Notes: generated by a model from the letters alone, not told the origin. A DNA stretch of 40,969 nucleotides from Sphingomonas sp. (GCA_030824725.1 JAPJRE010000001.1:1-40969); one strand, 5' to 3'; positions 8,047 to 17,342 are shown, counted from the first letter of the stretch. Made by a program: numbers and translations.

Positions 8047-8943
8047 TCAGATTCGCTCGCCGCTCAGCCGCTGGCAAAGCATGTCGAGCTGATCGAGCGT
8101 CGAATATTGCACCGACAGCGTGCCCCCCTTTTCTCCATGCGCGATGCGGATGTTGAGGCCGAGCACATCGCCAAGATGCCGTTCGAGCGCCGCGATGTCC
8201 GCATCGGGCTCGCCCCGGCTTTCCGCCGGCTTGCGCTTGGGCGCCGGCTTGGCCGTCCGCGCCAGCTTCTCGGTATCGCGGACGGACAGCCCCTTGGCGA
8301 CGACTTCCTGCGCCAGCTTCTCGGGGTCGGGCGCACCGATCAGCGCGCGGGCATGGCCCATCTCCAGCGAGCGATCGACCACCATCTCGCGTACCGCCAT
8401 CGGCAGGTCGAGCAGGCGCAGCAGATTGGCGATATGGCTGCGTGACTTGTGGACGATCTTGCCCAGTGCTTCCTGGGTATGGCCAAACTCGCGGATCAGC
8501 CGGGCATAGCCCTCGGCCTCTTCGATCGCATTGAGGTCCTGGCGCTGGATGTTCTCGATCAGCGCGATCTCGAGCGTCTCGGCATCGCTCAGCTCGCGAA
8601 CGATCACCGGCACTTCATGGAGCCGCGCCCGCTGCGCCGCCCGCCAGCGGCGCTCGCCGGCAACGATCTGGAAGCTTTGTCCGTGCGGTCGCACGAAGAT
8701 CGGCTGGATCAGCCCGCGGGTGCGGATCGACTCGGCCAGCGTATCCAGCGCCTCCTCGTCGAAATGGCGCCGCGGCTGGTTGGGATCGGCGACCAGCGAG
8801 CTGATCGGCAGCATCCGCACCCCCGAAGCGCTGGTGGGATTGCCCTTGATCGGCTCTTCAGGGAGGCTGTCGCCCAGCAACGCGGAAAGCCCGCGACCGA
8901 GACCGGGGCGGGGCTTGCGGGCGGCGGCGGGAGATTCGGTCAT
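8047..8943 (-). CDS. parB: Chromosome partitioning protein ParB
   Basis: ParB binds parS, loads onto DNA as a CTP-dependent clamp and organises the origin region for segregation (298 aa). After the basic N-terminus RKPRPGLGRGLSALLGD come the CTP-binding/ParB-N domain (PNQPRRHFDEEALDTLAESI and the GERRWRAA box at about 98-105), a helix-turn-helix region (LGKIVHKSRSHIANLLRL) and a C-terminal dimerisation segment (YSTLDQLDMLCQRL). Its ATG overlaps the parA stop (ATGA, 8940-8943), so parA and parB are translationally coupled. Four parS-like sites lie within 4.2 kb of the gene. Confidence 0.97.
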   Translation of the reverse strand: MTESPAAARKPRPGLGRGLSALLGDSLPEEPIKGNPTSASGVRMLPISSLVADPNQPRRHFDEEALDTLAESIRTRGLIQPIFVRPHGQSFQIVAGERRWRAAQRARLHEVPVIVRELSDAETLEIALIENIQRQDLNAIEEAEGYARLIREFGHTQEALGKIVHKSRSHIANLLRLLDLPMAVREMVVDRSLEMGHARALIGAPDPEKLAQEVVAKGLSVRDTEKLARTAKPAPKRKPAESRGEPDADIAALERHLGDVLGLNIRIAHGEKGGTLSVQYSTLDQLDMLCQRLSGERI

Positions 8944-9722
8944 GCGGCTTTCTGCAATTTGGGAAGGCGGTCGATCACTTCGCGGGCCAGGGCGATATAG
9001 GCTTCGGAACCAGCGCAGCGATGATCGTAGATCAGCGCGGGCACCCCGTGGCTCGGCGCTTCGGACAGGCGGACATTGCGCGGTATGACCGTGTCGAACA
9101 CCACCCTGCCCAGCACCGCGCGGACATCGTCCGACACCTGATCGGTGAGGCGGTTGCGGCGGTCATACATGGTCAGCGCGACGCCGAGGATCGACAGGCC
9201 TGGGTTGAACCGGCTGCGGATCCGCTCGACGGTGTTGAGCAGCTGGCTGAGCCCTTCCAGCGCGAAGAACTCGCACTGGAGCGGCACGAGCAACGCATGC
9301 GCCGCGACCATCGCATTGACCGTCAGCAGCCCTAGCGAGGGCGGGCAGTCGACCAGGATCACATCCCAGCGCTCGGCCTGGTGGCGCTTGATCGCTGCGT
9401 CCAGCCGGTGGGTGCGGGCATCGAACTCGATCAGCTCGATCTCGGCGCCGGAAAGATCCTGCGTCGCAGGCACCACGTCGAGGCCCGGCACGTTGGTGGG
9501 TACCGCCACGTCTTCCAGATCGGCGTCGGAGACGAGCAAGTCATAGCTCGAATGTTCGCGATCTCCGCGGCCGATGCCGAGCCCGGTCGAGGCATTGCCC
9601 TGCGGGTCGAAATCGATCAGCAGCACCCGCTTGCCGGTGGCGGCGAGGGCGGTGCCGACATTGATGGCGGTCGTGGTCTTGCCCACCCCGCCCTTCTGAT
9701 TGGCGATCGTGATGGTGATCAT
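8940..9722 (-). CDS. parA: Chromosome partitioning ATPase ParA
   Basis: Deviant-Walker ATPase that drives origin segregation with ParB (260 aa). The N-terminus [19 protein letters not shown] holds the signature P-loop with its intermonomer lysine; LIDFDPQGNAS is the A' motif and VDCPPSLGLLTVNAM the Walker B region. The start at 9722 gives the standard N-terminus; the frame is open far upstream through rsmG but only by chance. The ATG overlaps the rsmG stop (ATGA, 9719-9722), and the stop overlaps the parB start. It is the third gene of the coupled series mnmG-rsmG-parA-parB. Confidence 0.97.
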   Translation of the reverse strand: MITITIANQKGGVGKTTTAINVGTALAATGKRVLLIDFDPQGNASTGLGIGRGDREHSSYDLLVSDADLEDVAVPTNVPGLDVVPATQDLSGAEIELIEFDARTHRLDAAIKRHQAERWDVILVDCPPSLGLLTVNAMVAAHALLVPLQCEFFALEGLSQLLNTVERIRSRFNPGLSILGVALTMYDRRNRLTDQVSDDVRAVLGRVVFDTVIPRNVRLSEAPSHGVPALIYDHRCAGSEAYIALAREVIDRLPKLQKAA

Positions 9723-10342
9723 CTGGCGCCTATCTGTGTTGCGACCACGATGCCCGAGTCCGGCTGCGTGATGCTGGGTTCCACGTGAAACCGACCTTGC
9801 CATTTCGCGCGCGCGGCATCCACCTCCGATTGCGCACTCCGTCCCTTGGGCAGCAACCAGACTGTGGACGACTCGGTGCAGTGCACTGTGGATAACATCA
9901 GCGCGGACAATTCGGCGACCGCTCGGGCGGATACCACGGCCACGGGCCGATCCGGACGATAAGATTCCACCTTGCTGCCGATCACCGTCACGCGATCGCC
10001 GATGCCGAGCCGGTCGGCGGCATCGCGGAGGAACTGGACACGCTTGGTGCGCGGCTCGACCAGCACCACCTGGCGATCGGTGAGCAGCGCCACCACGATG
10101 CCGGGCAGCCCCGCGCCGCTGCCGACATCGAGCCATGGCCCCTCCCCGGCCGCTTCCGCCAGCGGCACCAGCTGGGCGGAGTCGGTGAGATGGCGGCCCC
10201 AGAGGCTGTCCAGGGTCGAGCGGGCGATCAGATTCTGGTGCTCCGCCTCTGCGACGAGGATGTCGCCGAACTTGGCAACCAGTGTTTCACGTGAAACACC
10301 GAAGCGATCCCGCACCCAGCTTCTGGCCTCGTCTTCGGTCAT
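9719..10342 (-). CDS. rsmG: 16S rRNA (guanine-N7) methyltransferase RsmG
   Basis: Methylates G527 of 16S rRNA using S-adenosylmethionine (207 aa, formerly GidB). The SAM-binding motif reads [13 protein letters not shown] (about 91-103), followed by [15 protein letters not shown], as in the family. It is coupled to mnmG upstream (ATGA, 10339-10342) and parA downstream. Two parS-like sequences are embedded in its coding sequence, one encoding FGVSRET near the N-terminus and one encoding RFHVEPS near the C-terminus, so the gene doubles as centromere DNA. Confidence 0.96.
   Translation of the reverse strand: MTEDEARSWVRDRFGVSRETLVAKFGDILVAEAEHQNLIARSTLDSLWGRHLTDSAQLVPLAEAAGEGPWLDVGSGAGLPGIVVALLTDRQVVLVEPRTKRVQFLRDAADRLGIGDRVTVIGSKVESYRPDRPVAVVSARAVAELSALMLSTVHCTESSTVWLLPKGRSAQSEVDAARAKWQGRFHVEPSITQPDSGIVVATQIGAR
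9777..9792. promoter_or_regulatory. Degenerate parS-like site (3' part of rsmG)
   Basis: GGTTCCACGTGAAACC keeps the central CACGTGAAAC half perfectly and has one core mismatch (T to C) plus changed outer bases relative to TGTTTCACGTGAAACA. Weaker than the other three candidates. Confidence 0.6.
10283..10298. promoter_or_regulatory. Perfect consensus parS site (5' part of rsmG)
   Basis: TGTTTCACGTGAAACA is an exact match to the bacterial consensus parS and a perfect 16-base palindrome. It is read in rsmG as part of VSRETL. It lies 8.5 kb left of the proposed origin. Confidence 0.95.
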
Positions 10343-12174
10343 GCCACGGCCTTTCGCGCGTGCAGGAGAATGGCGGAAAGTGCGGCGGGGGTGATGCCGC
10401 GGATGCGCGCCGCGGCACCCAGAGTCTCCGGCGCGGCGACGGTGAGGCGCTCGACCATCTCGTTCGACAAACCGGGGATCGCCGCATAGTCCATATCGAC
10501 CCGCAGCCGCACGGCATCGTTGGCGCGCAGCTGCGCGACCTCGGCATCCTGCCGCTCAAGATACGGTGCATAGCGCGCGTCCTCGACATATTCGGCGAGC
10601 AAGGCAGCATCCGTTTCGGGGACCGAATCCAGCACATGCTCAAGCGCGACGCCGGGAAAGCGCAGCCACTCCCGCGCCGGCCGCTTTGCGCCGTCCTGCG
10701 CCACGGGCGCGCCGCGCGTGGCAAGTTGATGCGCGGTGCGCTCGACGGCGAAGATCGCGTCGAGCTTCTCCCTGCCTTCCCGGCTACGGTCGAGCCGATC
10801 CTGCCGGTCGGAACCGAGAAGCCCCAGCGCCTCGCCGATCGGCCCCAGCCGTGTCTCGGCATTGTCCGCGCGCAGGCGAAGCCGAAACTCGGCACGGGCG
10901 GTGAGCATGCGATAGGGTTCGGTCACCCCCTGCAGCACCAGGTCGTCGATCATCACGCCGAGATAGGAGGTCGCACGATCGAGCACCAAGGGCGCGACAC
11001 CCAGCGCCAGTGCCGCCGCATTGGCGCCGGCGGCGAGCCCCTGCCCGCCTGCTTCCTCATAGCCGGTCGTGCCGTTGATCTGACCGGCGAAAAACAGGCC
11101 GGGGATCTGCGGCAGCGCCAGCGTGGATTCCAGCGCGCGCGGATCGATATAATCATATTCGACCGCATAGCCGGGCACGGTGATGACCGCCTGCTCCAGC
11201 CCCGGAATCGAGGCGATCATTGCCGCCTGCACGTCGACCGGCAGCGATGTGGAAAGCCCGTTGGGGTAGATCCAGTGATGATCAAGCGCCTCGGGCTCGA
11301 GGAACACCTGGTGCCCGTCGCGATCGCCGAAGCGATGCACCTTGTCCTCGATCGACGGGCAATAGCGCGGGCCCTGCGCCTCGATCGCACCGGTGAACAG
11401 CGGCGAGCGATCGAGCCCGCTGCGGATCGCGTCATGCGTCGCCTGGGTGGTGCGGGTGACGGCGCAGTGGAGCTGCGGCAGCGGGCGCGTCGCGTTCATC
11501 GGCGACATCGTCCAGGGCTCGGCATCGGAGGCCTGCTCTTCGGTGCGCGCCCAATCGATCGTGCGGCCGTCTAGCCGCGGCGGCGTGCCGGTCTTGAGCC
11601 GGCCCATCGGCAGCGCCAACTCGCGTAGCTGCGGAGCGAGGCGGAGCGCGGATGCCTCCCCTACCCGGCCGCCTTCGAACCGCTCCTCCCCGCGGAACAG
11701 CCGGCCGCCGAGAAAGGTGCCGGTGGCGAGCACGACGGCGGGGGCGGTGAGACTGGTGCCGTCGCGAAGCTGGACGCCGGCGATCCTTCCGCCTTCCAGC
11801 ACCAGTGCCTCCGCCTCACCCTCGACGAGCGTCAGATGGTCCTGTGCACGCAACATTGCCTGGATCGCGGCGGCGTAGCGCGTGCGATCCGCCTGCACGC
11901 GCGGCCCTTGCACTGCGGTGCCCTTGGAGCGGTTGAGCATGCGGTAATGGATGCCGGCGGCGTCTGCCGCGCGTGCCATCAGCCCGTCGAGCGCGTCGAT
12001 CTCGCGGACGAGATGGCCCTTGCCGAGGCCGCCGATCGCCGGATTGCACGACATCGCGCCGAGCTTTTCCAGATCGAAGCTGAGCAGCGCGGTCCGGGCA
12101 CCGCGGCGCGCGGCCGCAGCCGCTGCCTCGGTACCGGCATGGCCGCCGCCGATCACGATCACGTCGAATTGCAT
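10339..12174 (-). CDS. mnmG: tRNA uridine-5-carboxymethylaminomethyl modification enzyme MnmG (GidA)
   Basis: FAD-dependent partner of MnmE that modifies U34 of certain tRNAs (611 aa). The N-terminus [20 protein letters not shown] is the dinucleotide-binding fold, followed by [20 protein letters not shown] and [16 protein letters not shown], both hallmark motifs. The C-terminal helical domain ([17 protein letters not shown] onward) is present. The start at 12174 gives the standard N-terminus; the frame is open to 12255 but those codons overlap a parS site and look non-coding. The stop overlaps the rsmG start. The mnmE gene lies just upstream on the same strand after 80 bases. Confidence 0.96.
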   Translation of the reverse strand: MQFDVIVIGGGHAGTEAAAAAARRGARTALLSFDLEKLGAMSCNPAIGGLGKGHLVREIDALDGLMARAADAAGIHYRMLNRSKGTAVQGPRVQADRTRYAAAIQAMLRAQDHLTLVEGEAEALVLEGGRIAGVQLRDGTSLTAPAVVLATGTFLGGRLFRGEERFEGGRVGEASALRLAPQLRELALPMGRLKTGTPPRLDGRTIDWARTEEQASDAEPWTMSPMNATRPLPQLHCAVTRTTQATHDAIRSGLDRSPLFTGAIEAQGPRYCPSIEDKVHRFGDRDGHQVFLEPEALDHHWIYPNGLSTSLPVDVQAAMIASIPGLEQAVITVPGYAVEYDYIDPRALESTLALPQIPGLFFAGQINGTTGYEEAGGQGLAAGANAAALALGVAPLVLDRATSYLGVMIDDLVLQGVTEPYRMLTARAEFRLRLRADNAETRLGPIGEALGLLGSDRQDRLDRSREGREKLDAIFAVERTAHQLATRGAPVAQDGAKRPAREWLRFPGVALEHVLDSVPETDAALLAEYVEDARYAPYLERQDAEVAQLRANDAVRLRVDMDYAAIPGLSNEMVERLTVAAPETLGAAARIRGITPAALSAILLHARKAVA

Positions 12175-12236
12175 GGCACCGCTAAACGCCTTCGGCGCGC
12201 GCTTGTCCAGAGGGGTGCGGCGGAACGCTCCATCCG

Positions 12237-12252
12237 TGTTCCACGTGGAACA
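12237..12252. promoter_or_regulatory. parS site between mnmE and mnmG
   Basis: TGTTCCACGTGGAACA is a perfect 16-base palindrome and has the form of parS known in Caulobacter. It is the only one of the four in an intergenic gap, ending two bases before the mnmE stop codon, and is the site nearest the origin (about 6.7 kb). Confidence 0.92.
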
Positions 12253-12254
12253 CA

Positions 12255-13538
12255 TTATTTACCGATGCAGAACTTTCCGAACAGCGCATCGAGTACATCC
12301 TCGACACCAGCGCGTCCGGTAATCGCATCGAGCGCACGGCGGGCGGCGCGGAGCTCCTCGGCGAACAGCAGCGGGTCGTCGAGCAGCGACGCTCGCGCCA
12401 GCGCATCGGCAGCCGCGTTGCACCAGCTGCGTTGGCGAGCATTGAGCGCGACGAGATCGGGCGGTGGCAGCAGCTCGGACGCGGCGTCCGCCATGCGTCG
12501 CCAGAGCGTGTCGAGGCCTCTGCCCTCGCGCACCGACACGACCAGCTGGTCGGACTGCGCGGGCACGCGGCCCTCGGCATCGGCGCGGGCATGGACCCAC
12601 AAGGCGCAGGCGTGCGGCGGTGGCGGATCGTCGCCCAGCCACAGCAACAGATCGGCTTCGGCCAGCGCATCGCGGGCGCGTGCCACACCGATGGCTTCGA
12701 TCGGATCGTTGGTTTCCTCTGCGAGCCCGGCGGTGTCGATCAGCAGCCAGGCGATGCCTTCGCGGACCACGGGTATTTCGATGCGGTCGCGCGTCGTGCC
12801 GGCGATGGGCGACACGATCGCGGCGTCGCGCTCGGCCAGCGCGTTGAACAGGGTCGACTTGCCGGCATTGGGCGGGCCGCCCAGCGCGACGCGTAACCCG
12901 TCCCGCAGCCGCTCCACCGGCGGCCGCGCGGCCACCGCCGCGATGTCGGCACCCAGCGCCGCCGCGCCCGAGCGCAGCGCCGGCAGCGGGTCGGCGCCGG
13001 CGACATCGTCCTCGTCGCCATGATCGAGCTCGGCTTCGATGCGCGCGGCGAGCCCGAGCAGCCGGGTCGTCCAGTCCTCGGCGTGGCGCCGCACCGCCCC
13101 GCCCGCGCTGCGGATCGCGGCGCGGCGCTGCGCCTCGGTCTCGGCCATCAGCAGATCGCCCAGCCCCTCCGCCTCGCTCAGGTCCAGCCGGCCGTGGAGC
13201 AGCGCCCGCCGCGTGAACTCCCCTGCCTCGGCTGCGCGAAGTTCGGGAAGTTCTTCGAGCGCCGCCTCCACCGCGCGCACCACGGCGCGGCCACCATGCA
13301 GGTGCAGCTCGGCAAGATCCTCGCCGGTTGCCGATCGCGGCCCCGGGAAGCATAGCACCAATGCCTGGTCGAGCGGCTCGCCGGCCGCATTACGCAAGGT
13401 GCGCAGCACAGCATGCCGCGGTGCGGGGACGTTGCCCGCGAGCTGCTGCACCGCAGCGAAGGCCCGGGCACCGCTGATGCGCAGCACCGCGATCGCCGCG
13501 GGCGGCGCGCCACTCGAAACCGCGAAAATCGTGTCCAT
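12255..13538 (-). CDS. mnmE: tRNA modification GTPase MnmE (TrmE)
   Basis: GTPase that works with MnmG on tRNA wobble uridine (427 aa). The N-terminal folate-binding domain ([33 protein letters not shown]) is followed by a helical domain interrupted by the G domain. G1 is [13 protein letters not shown] (about 220-232), G2 IAGTTRD and G3 DTAGLAE. The C-terminus is the invariant FCIGK. The G4 motif, normally NKxD, reads ARAD (about 317-320) within [13 protein letters not shown], so the usual guanine-specificity lysine and asparagine are missing. The GTPase domain is otherwise complete. It lies upstream of mnmG and downstream of DUF6489. Confidence 0.95.
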   Translation of the reverse strand: MDTIFAVSSGAPPAAIAVLRISGARAFAAVQQLAGNVPAPRHAVLRTLRNAAGEPLDQALVLCFPGPRSATGEDLAELHLHGGRAVVRAVEAALEELPELRAAEAGEFTRRALLHGRLDLSEAEGLGDLLMAETEAQRRAAIRSAGGAVRRHAEDWTTRLLGLAARIEAELDHGDEDDVAGADPLPALRSGAAALGADIAAVAARPPVERLRDGLRVALGGPPNAGKSTLFNALAERDAAIVSPIAGTTRDRIEIPVVREGIAWLLIDTAGLAEETNDPIEAIGVARARDALAEADLLLWLGDDPPPPHACALWVHARADAEGRVPAQSDQLVVSVREGRGLDTLWRRMADAASELLPPPDLVALNARQRSWCNAAADALARASLLDDPLLFAEELRAARRALDAITGRAGVEDVLDALFGKFCIGK

Positions 13539-13549
13539 GCGGGCCGTGG

Positions 13550-13786
13550 TCAGCTCCCCGGCTTCTTGGTCGCAGCGTCGAACATGCCGCGCCAGAAGTT
13601 CATCCCCGCCTCGCCCATCGGCGCCCAGCTGCGCATCATCTGCTCGAAGCCTTCGGGCGTGCCGTGATTCTCGATCGCCTTCACCATCAGTTGCACATAG
13701 CGATCATGCACCGGGGTAAGGTCGGGCAGTCCCATGGCGCGGCGCGCTTCTTCCGGCGTGCACTCGACTTCGACGTTGATCTTCAT
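13550..13786 (-). CDS. DUF6489 family small protein
   Basis: Protein of 78 aa, MKINVEVECTPEEARRAMGL then PDLTPVHDRYVQLMVKAI, matching what I know as DUF6489, a family of unknown function in sphingomonads and relatives that is commonly beside mnmE. It is predicted soluble with a conserved Trp/Phe-rich C-terminal helix (MGEAGMNFWRGMF), a pattern reminiscent of phasin-like proteins, though that is only an impression. It ends 11 bases before the mnmE start on the same strand, so it is probably co-transcribed with it. Divergent from ogt. Confidence 0.8.
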   Translation of the reverse strand: MKINVEVECTPEEARRAMGLPDLTPVHDRYVQLMVKAIENHGTPEGFEQMMRSWAPMGEAGMNFWRGMFDAATKKPGS

Positions 13787-13832
13787 GTGAACCCTTCCGC
13801 GCTTGAGCGCATCCCCGGCCGCCTGCTAGGCC

Positions 13833-14318
13833 ATGGCCATGTATGCGCGCGACCATGCCCTGATCGCAACGCCCATCGGCCCGATCCGGATCGAAGGCAA
13901 GGAGGGGTATCTGGAGCGCATCGCCATTGGCGCGGAGGGACCGACCTGCCATGGCAGTGTGCCCGCCGTCCGCACGGCGGCAGAGCAGCTCGAACAATGG
14001 TTCGCCGGCGAACGTCGCGATTTCGAAATAGCCCTGGCCCCGGCATGTTCCGCGCGGGGCGCATGCCTGCGGGAGGGGCTGATCGCTGTGCCGTTCGGAC
14101 AGACCATCAGCTATGGCGAACTTTCACGCGCGCTGGGTTCAAGCGCCCGTGCGATCGGTCAGCTATGCGCCCGCAATCCGTTTCCGCTCGTCGTGCCCTG
14201 CCACCGCGTGTTGAACCAGGGCGGCGGTCTCGGCGCCTATTCGGCCGGGCAAGGGCCGGTCACCAAATCCTGGCTGCTCGATCATGAGCGGCGCCTAACC
14301 GGAGACTATCTGCTATGA
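13833..14318 (+). CDS. ogt: Methylated-DNA--protein-cysteine S-methyltransferase (Ogt/AGT type)
   Basis: Suicide DNA repair protein that removes alkyl groups from O6-alkylguanine (161 aa). The active-site motif PCHRV places the acceptor at about Cys123, preceded by RAIGQLCARNPFPLVV as in the family. The AGT fold continues with GGLGAYSAGQ, KSWLLDHE and a DNA-binding helix-turn-helix (ISYGELSRALG). There is no N-terminal Ada domain. The start at 13833 has an alternative ATG two codons later (MYARDHAL). The stop overlaps the start of the dienelactone hydrolase gene (ATGA, 14315-14318). Confidence 0.9.
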   Translation: MAMYARDHALIATPIGPIRIEGKEGYLERIAIGAEGPTCHGSVPAVRTAAEQLEQWFAGERRDFEIALAPACSARGACLREGLIAVPFGQTISYGELSRALGSSARAIGQLCARNPFPLVVPCHRVLNQGGGLGAYSAGQGPVTKSWLLDHERRLTGDYLL

Positions 14319-15010
14319 GCACTCTGACGATCGACGCCCTGGACGAAACCGGCAGCTTCTCCGCCTATGTCGCGCGTCCCGAGAGAACTCCGCGCGCCGC
14401 GATCATCGTGATTCAGGAAATCTTCGGCGTCAACGCCGGCATCCGCCAGAAGTGCGAGGACTTCGCGCAAGCGGGCTATCTGGCGATCGCACCGGATCTG
14501 TTCTGGCGCCTTGAGCCCGGTATCGAGCTCGACGCCGATGTGCCGGAGCAATTCCAGCAGGCGCTCGACCTGTTCGGCAAGTTCGACCAGGACAAGGGCA
14601 TCGCCGACATCGAATCGACCATCCAGGTCGCGCGTGCTGAGCTCGGCGGCGGCAAGGTCGGCGCGGTGGGCTTCTGCCTTGGCGGCCGCCTCGCCTATAT
14701 GACCGCGGCACGAACCGACATCGATGCGAGCGTCGGCTATTATGCGGTGGGGATCGACGGGCTGCTCGACGAGAAGCACGCCATCGCCAAGCCACTGATG
14801 CTGCATATCCCGGTCGCCGACCATTTCGTTTCGCCTGAGGTACAGGCGAAGATGCACGAGGGTTTGGACGATCACCCCAAGGTCACGCTGTTCGACTATC
14901 CGGGCGAGGATCATGGCTTCGCCGCCGAGCTCGGCAAGCGCCGGTCGGAAGAGGCCGCGCAGCTCGCCGACAAGCGCACTGCGGAGTTCTTCGCCGCCAA
15001 CCTGGGCTGA
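14315..15010 (+). CDS. Dienelactone hydrolase family protein
   Basis: Alpha/beta-hydrolase of 231 aa, the same length as classical dienelactone hydrolases. The cysteine nucleophile is in GAVGFCLGG (about Cys121), with aspartate in VADHFVS (about Asp169) and histidine in GEDHGFA (about His200), matching the Cys-Asp-His triad spacing of the family. A glutamate in IVIQEIFG (about Glu35) matches the residue that holds the cysteine in its resting form. No aromatic degradation genes lie nearby, so the true substrate may be unrelated to chlorocatechol metabolism. It is translationally coupled to ogt. Confidence 0.9.
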   Translation: MSTLTIDALDETGSFSAYVARPERTPRAAIIVIQEIFGVNAGIRQKCEDFAQAGYLAIAPDLFWRLEPGIELDADVPEQFQQALDLFGKFDQDKGIADIESTIQVARAELGGGKVGAVGFCLGGRLAYMTAARTDIDASVGYYAVGIDGLLDEKHAIAKPLMLHIPVADHFVSPEVQAKMHEGLDDHPKVTLFDYPGEDHGFAAELGKRRSEEAAQLADKRTAEFFAANLG

Positions 15011-15020
15011 GGCCTTGCCC

Positions 15021-15047
15021 ACCCCTCCCTGCCGCGCAGGGAGGGGT
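15021..15047. terminator. Strong hairpin between converging genes (CCCTCCC repeat family)
   Basis: Perfect 12-base stem ACCCCTCCCTGC / GCAGGGAGGGGT with a 3-base loop in the 45-base gap between the dienelactone hydrolase and terC. There is no clear T-run on either strand. It probably limits read-through from both sides. Related C-rich hairpins recur at 28395-28416 and 40321-40338. Confidence 0.6.
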
Positions 15048-15055
15048 CTTGGGCA

Positions 15056-15775
15056 TCAGAATAAGCTGGTGATGCCCGCGGTGCCAGGCGTGCCCACCCA
15101 GCCTTCGTAGATCATCTTGCACGCGACGAAGACGATCACCGCCAGGCCGAAATAGGCGATCCAGCGGTGACGATCGATCAGCTTGGCGATCAAATTCGCC
15201 GCCAGCCCCATCAGCGCAACCGACAGCAGCAGACCGACGACCAGAATGCCCGGATGCTCGCGCGCGGCGCCGGCGACCGCCAGCACGTTGTCGAGGCTCA
15301 TCGAGACGTCCGCGACCGCAACCGCCCAGGCAGCCCCGGCAAAGCTGCGCGCCGAACGCACGCCCGAATGCTCGTCGCCCTCAATCTCCTCCGATCCGGC
15401 GCTCTCGCCGCCATGGCGAATCTCGCGCCAGAACTTCCAGCTGACCCAGAGCAGCAGCAGGCCGCCCGCGAAGATCAGCCCGACGATGCCCATGAGCCAG
15501 CTGACGATCAGCGCGAAAGCGATGCGCAGCACCAGCGCCGCGCCGATGCCGATCAGGATCACCTTCTTGCGCTGGTCCGCCGGCAGCCCCGCCGCCAGCG
15601 CGCCGACGACAATGGCATTGTCGCCCGCCAGCACCAGGTCGATCATGAGCACCGAGCCAAAGGCGGCGAGTGCCGCCGGATCGCCGAGGTTGGAGAAATC
15701 GGCGACGATATGCTGCCAGATATCGAGCGGAGAGCCGATACCGCCCGCGGCGGCGCTGAGAAGAAGATCGATCAT
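15056..15775 (-). CDS. TerC family integral membrane protein (YjbE type)
   Basis: Membrane protein of 239 aa in the TerC family, linked in other bacteria to metal ion (notably manganese) export or metalation. Conserved acidic membrane motifs are present: LAGDNAIVVGALA in an early helix and DVSMSLDNVLAVAG in a later one. About six or seven hydrophobic segments are visible, separated by a charged cytoplasmic loop (about 120-145, rich in Glu and Ser). The manganese role is from the family and no riboswitch was seen upstream to support it. It converges on the dienelactone hydrolase gene, with a strong hairpin between. Confidence 0.88.
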   Translation of the reverse strand: MIDLLLSAAAGGIGSPLDIWQHIVADFSNLGDPAALAAFGSVLMIDLVLAGDNAIVVGALAAGLPADQRKKVILIGIGAALVLRIAFALIVSWLMGIVGLIFAGGLLLLWVSWKFWREIRHGGESAGSEEIEGDEHSGVRSARSFAGAAWAVAVADVSMSLDNVLAVAGAAREHPGILVVGLLLSVALMGLAANLIAKLIDRHRWIAYFGLAVIVFVACKMIYEGWVGTPGTAGITSLF

Positions 15776-15854
15776 GCCAAAAACCCTAGCGCCCTGATCG
15801 GCGTACGCAACGCCTACGCATGCCCGAGCCGAGACGTTCCATTGCCCCTAACGC

Positions 15855-15881
15855 AAAAAGGCCGGGCAGCACGGCCCGGCC
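15855..15881 (-). terminator. Rho-independent terminator of rho
   Basis: Read on the minus strand: stem GGCCGGGC / GCCCGGCC with a 6-base loop, then a run of five T (15859 to 15855). It lies 30 bases after the rho stop codon. Confidence 0.9.
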
Positions 15882-15911
15882 CCTCCGAAATAGCGGACGG
15901 AAACCCGTGCG

Positions 15912-17168
15912 TTACTGATTCATGCTGTCGAAGAAGTCCTCGTTGGTCTTCGAGTCCTTCATCTTGTCGAGCAGGAATTCCATCGCGTCGATCGTGCCCA
16001 TCTGCATCAGGATGCGGCGCAGCACCCACATCTTGGTGAGCTTGGCCTTCTCGACCAGCAGCTCTTCCTTGCGGGTGCCCGACTTGCCGACGTCGAGCGC
16101 CGGGAAGATGCGCTTGTCCGCCACCTTGCGGTCGAGGACGATTTCCGAGTTGCCGGTGCCCTTGAACTCTTCGAAGATCACTTCGTCCATGCGGCTGCCG
16201 GTATCGATCAGCGCGGTGGCGATGATCGAAAGCGAACCGCCTTCCTCGATGTTGCGGGCAGCACCGAAGAAGCGCTTCGGACGCTGCAGTGCGTTGGCGT
16301 CGACACCGCCGGTCAGCACCTTGCCCGAGCTCGGCACCACGGTGTTGTAGGCGCGACCGAGGCGGGTGATCGAGTCGAGCAGGATCACCACGTCCTTCTT
16401 GTGCTCGACCAGGCGCTTGGCCTTTTCGATCACCATTTCGGCGACCTGCACGTGGCGCGTGGCCGGCTCGTCGAAGGTCGAGCTGATCACTTCGCCCTTC
16501 ACCGAACGCTGCATGTCGGTGACTTCTTCCGGACGCTCGTCGATGAGCAGCACGATGAGGAAGACTTCGGGATGGTTGTCGGTGATCGCCTTGGCGATGT
16601 TCTGCAGCAGCACCGTCTTACCGACGCGCGGCGGCGCGACGATCAGCGCGCGCTGGCCCTTGCCCTGCGGTGCGACGATGTCGATCACGCGGGCCGACTT
16701 GTCCTTGACCGTCGGGTCGAGCGTGTCGAGGCGCAGCTTCTGCTCGGGATAGAGCGGGGTCAGATTGTCGAAGTTGACGCGGTGGCGCACCGCATCCGGA
16801 TCGTCGAAATTGACCTTCACCAGCTTGGTGAGCGCGAAATAGCGTTCGCCGTCCTTGGGGCCACGGATCTCGCCTTCGACCGTGTCGCCGGTGCGTAGGC
16901 CGAACTTCCGAACCTGATTGGGGCTCACATAGATGTCGTCGGGGCCGGCGAGGTAGTTCGCCTCGGGCGAGCGCAGGAAGCCGAAGCCGTCGGGCAGCAC
17001 TTCAATCGTGCCTTCGCCCATGATCTGGTCGCCCTGTTCGGCCTGGGCCTTGAGGATGGCGAAGAGCAGGTCCTGCTTGCGCAGCGTCGACGCGCTCTCG
17101 ACGCCCAGTGCCTCGGCCATGGTGACCAACTCGGCGGGGGCGGTTTTCTTGAGGTCCTTGAGATGCAT
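15912..17168 (-). CDS. rho: Transcription termination factor Rho
   Basis: Hexameric RNA-dependent ATPase/helicase (418 aa, standard length). N-terminal helical domain [20 protein letters not shown], then the primary RNA-binding cold-shock-like fold with [14 protein letters not shown] (about 60-73). Walker A is APPRVGKT (about 179-186), Walker B is [15 protein letters not shown] and the Q-loop region ([27 protein letters not shown]) is intact. No large insertion interrupts the N-terminal domain. It is separated from hemJ by a 174-base gap that contains a hairpin, a candidate promoter and four GANTC sites, so it is probably transcribed independently. Confidence 0.97.
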   Translation of the reverse strand: MHLKDLKKTAPAELVTMAEALGVESASTLRKQDLLFAILKAQAEQGDQIMGEGTIEVLPDGFGFLRSPEANYLAGPDDIYVSPNQVRKFGLRTGDTVEGEIRGPKDGERYFALTKLVKVNFDDPDAVRHRVNFDNLTPLYPEQKLRLDTLDPTVKDKSARVIDIVAPQGKGQRALIVAPPRVGKTVLLQNIAKAITDNHPEVFLIVLLIDERPEEVTDMQRSVKGEVISSTFDEPATRHVQVAEMVIEKAKRLVEHKKDVVILLDSITRLGRAYNTVVPSSGKVLTGGVDANALQRPKRFFGAARNIEEGGSLSIIATALIDTGSRMDEVIFEEFKGTGNSEIVLDRKVADKRIFPALDVGKSGTRKEELLVEKAKLTKMWVLRRILMQMGTIDAMEFLLDKMKDSKTNEDFFDSMNQ

Positions 17169-17270
17169 GGAAGGTCCGGAAATTCTAGGGGAGAGCGTCG
17201 ATCGGCGATGTGTACGCGCAGGAGTCGATGCTTGGAGGAAGGATGCACCGGGGTTCGGTACACGCTTACA

Positions 17271-17299
17271 AAATTAGGTAGCGGCTTCCCCCAAGTCAA
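17271..17299 (-). promoter_or_regulatory. Candidate rho promoter
   Basis: On the minus strand, TTGACT (17299-17294) is followed after 17 bases by TAATTT (17276-17271), about 100 bases upstream of the rho ATG. The -35 element is close to consensus, the -10 weak. Inferred only from spacing and position. Confidence 0.4.
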
Positions 17300-17337
17300 C
17301 TGCGATTCGGCGCAGATTTACCTCACCGAATCGCAGT
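17299..17337. repeat. 12-base inverted repeat with GANTC in both arms, between hemJ and rho
   Basis: ACTGCGATTCGG (17299-17310) and CCGAATCGCAGT (17326-17337) are perfect complements with a 15-base loop. The repeat abuts the hemJ stop and the candidate rho -35 element. It has no T-run, so it could be a hemJ mRNA 3' hairpin or a regulatory element. Each arm carries a GANTC site. Confidence 0.7.
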
Positions 17338-17342
17338 GATTC

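Noticed and set aside
12175..12255. MnmG extended to 12255
   Set aside because: The added codons cover the perfect parS site and are unlike MnmG; the ATG at 12174 gives the standard dinucleotide-binding N-terminus.
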